Assembly (NCBI GenBank): GCA_007133995.1
Contig: SLLP01000146.1
Span: 1-9,674, forward strand
DNA from: Balneolales bacterium
GTDB lineage: Bacteria > Bacteroidota > Rhodothermia > Balneolales > Natronogracilivirgulaceae
Reading direction: 5' to 3'
Length of the DNA: 9,674 nt
Made by a program: the position numbers and the translations under genes. Below the pieces are notes generated by a model. That model saw only the letters and a program-made list of their open reading frames with translations. It did no database searches and was not told the origin of the DNA. Below, piece after piece: positions 6,698 through 9,674 of this stretch. The stretch's first letter is position 1. The number at the start of each line of letters is the position of its first letter.

Positions 6698-7078
6698 TCA
6701 GGCAATAATTTCGCTGTAATCATCGACAGAGAGCAGTTCGTCCAGCTGGGGGGGATCGCTCATTTTGATTTTGATCATCCATCCCTTGCCGTACGGGTCT
6801 TCGTTGATCAGTTCGGGTTCGCCTTCCAGGGCTTCGTTCCACTCCAGGATTTCACCCGAGACCGGCATGTAAAGCTCTGATACCGTTTTTACGGCTTCCA
6901 CGGTGCCGAATGTGTCATCCTTGTCCACCGTTTCACCAACTTTGTCAATTTCAACAAAAACAATATCTCCAAGTTCATTCTGGGCAAAGTCTGTAATACC
7001 GACGGATACAGTACCGTCTCCATTGTCACGAATCCACTCGTGTTCGCGTGTATATTTGAGTTCTTTTGGATGATTCAT
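6698..7078 (-). CDS. gcvH: Glycine cleavage system H protein (lipoyl carrier)
   Basis: GcvH carries the lipoyl arm that shuttles the aminomethyl group between the P, T and L proteins of glycine cleavage. The 126-residue sequence is full length for the family. It opens with KYTREHEWI (8-16), followed by GITDFAQNELGDIVFVEI, the conserved core of the fold. The lipoylated lysine is K64 in GTVEAVKTVSE. The C-terminus (NEDPYGKGWMIKIK) is also typical. No gcvT, gcvP or lpd gene is visible; they must be elsewhere. The gene lies 12 bases after accC and 37 before guaA, so it is very probably co-transcribed with the biotin carboxylase genes. In several bacteria GcvH also serves as an intermediate in lipoate synthesis or transfer, which could explain its place beside another swinging-arm carrier (AccB), but that link is inference. 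No Shine-Dalgarno sequence is seen. Confidence 0.97.
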   Translation of the reverse strand: MNHPKELKYTREHEWIRDNGDGTVSVGITDFAQNELGDIVFVEIDKVGETVDKDDTFGTVEAVKTVSELYMPVSGEILEWNEALEGEPELINEDPYGKGWMIKIKMSDPPQLDELLSVDDYSEIIA

Positions 7079-7090
7079 AATGGTACAGGA

Positions 7091-8443
7091 TTAGGAAGGG
7101 ACAGTTTGGAACTTGAAATGATTTTCAAGGTATTTGGTATCAAAATTACCGGTGATGAACTGGGGATCGTTCATCAGCTGCATCTGATAGGGAATATTGG
7201 TTTTGATTCCTTCGATCACAAATTCGCTCAGGGACCGTTTCATGCGCGCGATGGCCTGCATACGGTTAGGGGCGCTCACAATCAGTTTGGCGATCATGGA
7301 GTCGTAATATGGGGGGACGGTGTAGCCGGAGTAGACGTGCGTATCCACCCGCACACTATGCCCGCCAGGCTGGTGAAACGCCAGAATCTTGCCGGCGGAT
7401 GGCCGGAAATTGTACTCCGGATCCTCGGCATTGATACGGCATTCGATGCTGTGTCCCCGCATTTTCAGCTGCTTCTTGTCGAGCGGAATACCGGCAGCAA
7501 TCTCAATCTGCCGCTTGATCAGATCCTCGTTTGTAACCTCTTCGGTGACCGGATGTTCCACCTGGATCCGGGTATTCATCTCCATGAAATAGAAATTGTG
7601 CTCTTTGTCAAGCAGAAATTCCACAGTACCGGCACCCTCATACTGAACGGATTCCGCGGCAGCGACAGCGGCCTGACCCATTTTTTCGCGAAGCTCGGGG
7701 GTCATAACGGGACAGGGAGCCTCTTCCACCATCTTCTGATACCGGCGCTGCATCGAGCAGTCACGCTCACCATAATGATTAACAAGCCCGTGACGGTCTC
7801 CGAGAATCTGTATCTCGACATGACGCGGCTCGACAATAAATTTCTCCATGTAGATCTCGGAACTCGCAAAACATGCCACCGACTCATTTCGGGCGGCGAC
7901 TAGTTGACGTTCAATATCGCTTTCTTCGGAGCAGATGCGCATCCCGCGTCCGCCCCCACCGGCCGAAGCCTTGAAAATGACGGGATAACCGATTTCTGCG
8001 GCAATTTTTTTAGCCTCATCGGCCGACCGGATCACCCCCTGGCTACCGGGAATGGTTGGAACGCCGAATTTACGGATGTTTTCACGGGCTATGGACTTGT
8101 TGCCCATGGTATCGATCATTTTGGCTGAGGGACCGATGAACTTGATATTATGTTCTTCGCAGATGCGGGAGAACTCGGCATTTTCAGCGAGAAAACCGTA
8201 GCCCGGGTGAATGGCTTTGGCATCTGTTATTTCCGCTGCGGCGATCACTCTGGGTATTTTGAGATAGCTGTCGCGTGCGGCCGGCGGACCTATGCAGACC
8301 GCCTCGTCAGCGAATTTTACATGAAGGCTTTTTTCGTCTGCAGTGGAAAATACGGCGACCGTCTTGATCCCCATTTCCCGGCAGGTACGAATGATCCTCA
8401 GCGCGATTTCACCCCGGTTGGCAATTAGTATTTTATCAAACAT
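7091..8443 (-). CDS. accC: Acetyl-CoA carboxylase, biotin carboxylase subunit
   Basis: AccC uses ATP and bicarbonate to carboxylate the biotin on AccB, the first half-reaction of malonyl-CoA synthesis for fatty acids. The 450 residues match the stand-alone bacterial subunit. Visible in order: the N-terminal fold IANRGEIALRI (7-17), HPGYGFLAENA (79-89), the ATP-binding Lys116 in MGNK, the glycine-rich loop KASAGGGGRGMR from about 158, HVEIQILGD, the GERDCSMQRRYQK segment, and FMEMNTRIQVEHPVTE with the catalytic Glu and Arg residues. ECRINAEDP follows in the C-terminal part. All key residues appear present. The end (NHFKFQTVPS) shows no fused carrier domain, consistent with a separate AccB encoded immediately upstream (9-base gap). 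Related carboxylases of propionyl-CoA or pyruvate share this domain; the pairing with a typical AccB supports acetyl-CoA carboxylase. The carboxyltransferase genes accA and accD are not in the window. Confidence 0.97.
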   Translation of the reverse strand: MFDKILIANRGEIALRIIRTCREMGIKTVAVFSTADEKSLHVKFADEAVCIGPPAARDSYLKIPRVIAAAEITDAKAIHPGYGFLAENAEFSRICEEHNIKFIGPSAKMIDTMGNKSIARENIRKFGVPTIPGSQGVIRSADEAKKIAAEIGYPVIFKASAGGGGRGMRICSEESDIERQLVAARNESVACFASSEIYMEKFIVEPRHVEIQILGDRHGLVNHYGERDCSMQRRYQKMVEEAPCPVMTPELREKMGQAAVAAAESVQYEGAGTVEFLLDKEHNFYFMEMNTRIQVEHPVTEEVTNEDLIKRQIEIAAGIPLDKKQLKMRGHSIECRINAEDPEYNFRPSAGKILAFHQPGGHSVRVDTHVYSGYTVPPYYDSMIAKLIVSAPNRMQAIARMKRSLSEFVIEGIKTNIPYQMQLMNDPQFITGNFDTKYLENHFKFQTVPS

Positions 8444-8452
8444 AGTGCAAGG

Positions 8453-8977
8453 TCAGGATGGATCAATAAGGAACAGGGGCTGATCAAATTCAACCGGCTG
8501 GGCGTTTTCAGCCAGGATTTTAACGATCTTGCCAGAGAATTCCGATTCGATCTCATTCATGATTTTCATGGCTTCGATAATGCAAAGCACACTTCCCTTG
8601 GATATGTTGTCACCGACATTGACGAACATTTCTGATTCGGGTGATGGCGAGCGGTAGAATGTACCGACGATCGGAGAGCGAACGGTGATGTATTTGTCTT
8701 CCTGTTTATCTCCTGTTGAGGCAGGTTCCGGGGCGAATTCACTTGCACCAGGACCCGGTGTCGGTGCGCTCGCTGCTGTGGATGTGGCAGGACCGGCAGG
8801 TTGATGAAATTCGATTGGTTGCGGATTGCTCATATAAACCGGGGTCGAACCCTCCCTCATAATGGTGTCTGGACGCTTCTTGACCCTGATCTTGAAATTA
8901 CCCTCTTCGAGTTCCACCTCATTTACATCACTCTCGGCAATGAGCTTCAGAAGGTTTTTTATTGTTTTTAAATCCAT
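8453..8977 (-). CDS. accB: Acetyl-CoA carboxylase biotin carboxyl carrier protein
   Basis: AccB holds the biotin that is carboxylated by AccC and then donates the carboxyl group to acetyl-CoA. The 174-residue protein starts with the helical segment MDLKTIKNLLKLIAES and the V.EVELEEGNFKIRVKK strand pair found in AccB. Residues about 55-92 are a linker rich in Ala, Pro, Gly and Ser. The biotinyl domain (about 96-174) has the protruding thumb SPIVGTFYRSPSPES and the biotin site EAMKIMNEI with the target lysine K138. The thumb is typical of AccB of acetyl-CoA carboxylase and separates it from other biotinyl domains. It lies 14 bases after efp and 9 before accC. The start at ATG 8977 has no Shine-Dalgarno sequence but is preceded by an A-rich stretch. 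Confidence 0.97.
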   Translation of the reverse strand: MDLKTIKNLLKLIAESDVNEVELEEGNFKIRVKKRPDTIMREGSTPVYMSNPQPIEFHQPAGPATSTAASAPTPGPGASEFAPEPASTGDKQEDKYITVRSPIVGTFYRSPSPESEMFVNVGDNISKGSVLCIIEAMKIMNEIESEFSGKIVKILAENAQPVEFDQPLFLIDPS

Positions 8978-8991
8978 ATCATTTTTCAGAT

Positions 8992-9564
8992 TTAGAGTTT
9001 GACCCGTTCCAGATAGGTTCCCTCTTTTGAGTTAACCTTTACCAGATCACCTTCGTTTATGAACAGCGGCACCTGAATGGTGGCGCCAGAATCAAGCTTT
9101 GCTGACTTTGACCCACCCTGAGCGGTATCACCCTTGACTCCCGGCTCGGTTTCAACTACTTCCAGGATAACCTGATCGGGAAGTTCGGTAAACAGGATTT
9201 CTTCATTTTCTGCAAGAACAACGACCTGAACATCCTGGTTTTCCTTGAGGAAGTCCGGACGGTCCAGTTTTTCGTGCGGGATGGGGATTTGCTCGAATGT
9301 CTGCTTGTGCATGAAATGGTAAATATCGCCTTCCCGGTAGATAAACTGATAGGGACGACGCTCGATTCGAACGGCTTCGACCGATTCACCGGCACGAAAT
9401 GTCTTATCAAGAACTTTGCCGCTGGTAACACCTTTGAGTTTGGACCGGACAAAAGCACCGCCCTTGCCGGGTTTAACATGGAGGAATTCGGTAATGCTGT
9501 AGATCTCACCGTTTAGCATAATGGTGAGCCCGTTGCGAAAATCTGATGTGGTTATTTTAGGCAT
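8992..9564 (-). CDS. efp: Translation elongation factor P
   Basis: EF-P binds between the P and E sites of the ribosome and rescues stalling at consecutive prolines. The 190-residue sequence has the three expected beta-barrel domains. The first (1-65) begins TTSDFRNGL and carries the tip loop VKPGKGGAFVR, with Lys34 at the usual modification position. The middle domain contains RRPYQFIYREGDIYHFM, and the third domain (about 130-190) ends with GATIQVPLFINEGDLVKV and YLERVKL, the family signature region. A lysine at 34 fits the EpmA/EpmB-type or related lysine modifications rather than the arginine rhamnosylation of EarP, but no modifying enzyme is encoded here. It is the first gene of the six-gene minus-strand run, directly ahead of accB. 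A good Bacteroidota-type promoter lies upstream. Confidence 0.98.
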   Translation of the reverse strand: MPKITTSDFRNGLTIMLNGEIYSITEFLHVKPGKGGAFVRSKLKGVTSGKVLDKTFRAGESVEAVRIERRPYQFIYREGDIYHFMHKQTFEQIPIPHEKLDRPDFLKENQDVQVVVLAENEEILFTELPDQVILEVVETEPGVKGDTAQGGSKSAKLDSGATIQVPLFINEGDLVKVNSKEGTYLERVKL

Positions 9565-9569
9565 AAAGA

Positions 9570-9583
9570 TTGTTAACTAACAA
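9570..9583. repeat. Short inverted repeat in the efp leader
   Basis: TTGTTA (9570-9575) and TAACAA (9578-9583) form a 6-bp inverted repeat with a 2-base centre, starting five bases ahead of the efp ATG. The hairpin would be weak as RNA because the loop is too short and the arms are AT-rich. A dimeric repressor site downstream of the promoter is possible but unproven. The palindrome CAATTG overlaps its end. Confidence 0.3.
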
Positions 9584-9601
9584 TTGGTTATAATAAGATC
9601 A

Positions 9602-9633
9602 CAAAAATACCACTGTTGCAGCTTACAGACAAA
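9602..9633 (-). promoter_or_regulatory. Bacteroidota-type promoter for the efp-accB-accC run
   Basis: On the minus strand, TTTG (9633-9630) is followed after 20 bases by TATTTTTG (9609-9602). The second element is an exact match to the TAnnTTTG -7 box used by the primary sigma factor of Bacteroidota, and TTTG with about 19-21 bases spacing is the matching -33 box. Transcription would start around 9595, giving a leader of about 30 bases before efp. It is the only place in the window's intergenic DNA where I found both boxes at the right spacing. It probably drives efp and may serve all six genes down to 3167. Confidence 0.6.
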
Positions 9634-9674
9634 TTTGTTGCGCTTTTATCCGGTTGGAGTCAATTCAGCTAAAA

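Noticed and set aside
7040..7903. 287-residue plus-strand open frame opposite gcvH and accC
   Set aside because: It lies wholly antisense to clear accC and gcvH genes, shows no family motif, and reflects codon usage of the real genes.

Overview
The window looks like ordinary chromosomal DNA from a member of the Bacteroidota/Balneolota/Rhodothermota assemblage. Three things point there. The only well-matched promoter, upstream of efp, has the TTTG / TAnnTTTG architecture of that group. Almost no start codon has a Shine-Dalgarno sequence. The efp-accB-accC order and the protein sequences also fit. The exact genus cannot be read from the sequence alone.

Left part, plus strand (1-2971): the 3' end of mltG (peptidoglycan lytic transglycosylase), then a 329-base gap holding a tRNA-Thr(CGT)-like element. 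That element has perfect acceptor and anticodon stems and a near-complete T-arm, but its D-arm is badly degenerate. Next come a Gfo/Idh/MocA oxidoreductase with a twin-arginine signal and a lipobox, a 357-base gap, and a DUF5698/DUF2179 (UPF0316) membrane protein.

Junction (2972-3166): the two halves of the window converge here, and the gap carries a tandem array of four 19-bp units, each centred on the palindrome AGGCCT.

Right part, minus strand (9674 down to 3167): a compact run of six genes read right to left: efp, accB, accC, gcvH, guaA, and a large exported protein with TPR-like repeats and a periplasmic-binding-protein fold. Gaps are about 9 to 53 bases, so they may form one operon driven from the efp promoter near 9602-9633. 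The products are a translation factor for polyproline stretches, the biotin carrier and biotin carboxylase of acetyl-CoA carboxylase, the lipoyl carrier of glycine cleavage, GMP synthase, and an envelope protein resembling LpoA in layout. The common thread is growth-linked housekeeping metabolism plus envelope assembly.

I found no CRISPR array, insertion sequence, phage gene, toxin-antitoxin pair or defence system, and I do not claim a new system. The items most worth a second look are the tRNA-like element, the 19-bp tandem array, the exported lipoprotein oxidoreductase, and the orphan TPR/binding-protein gene at the end of the operon.
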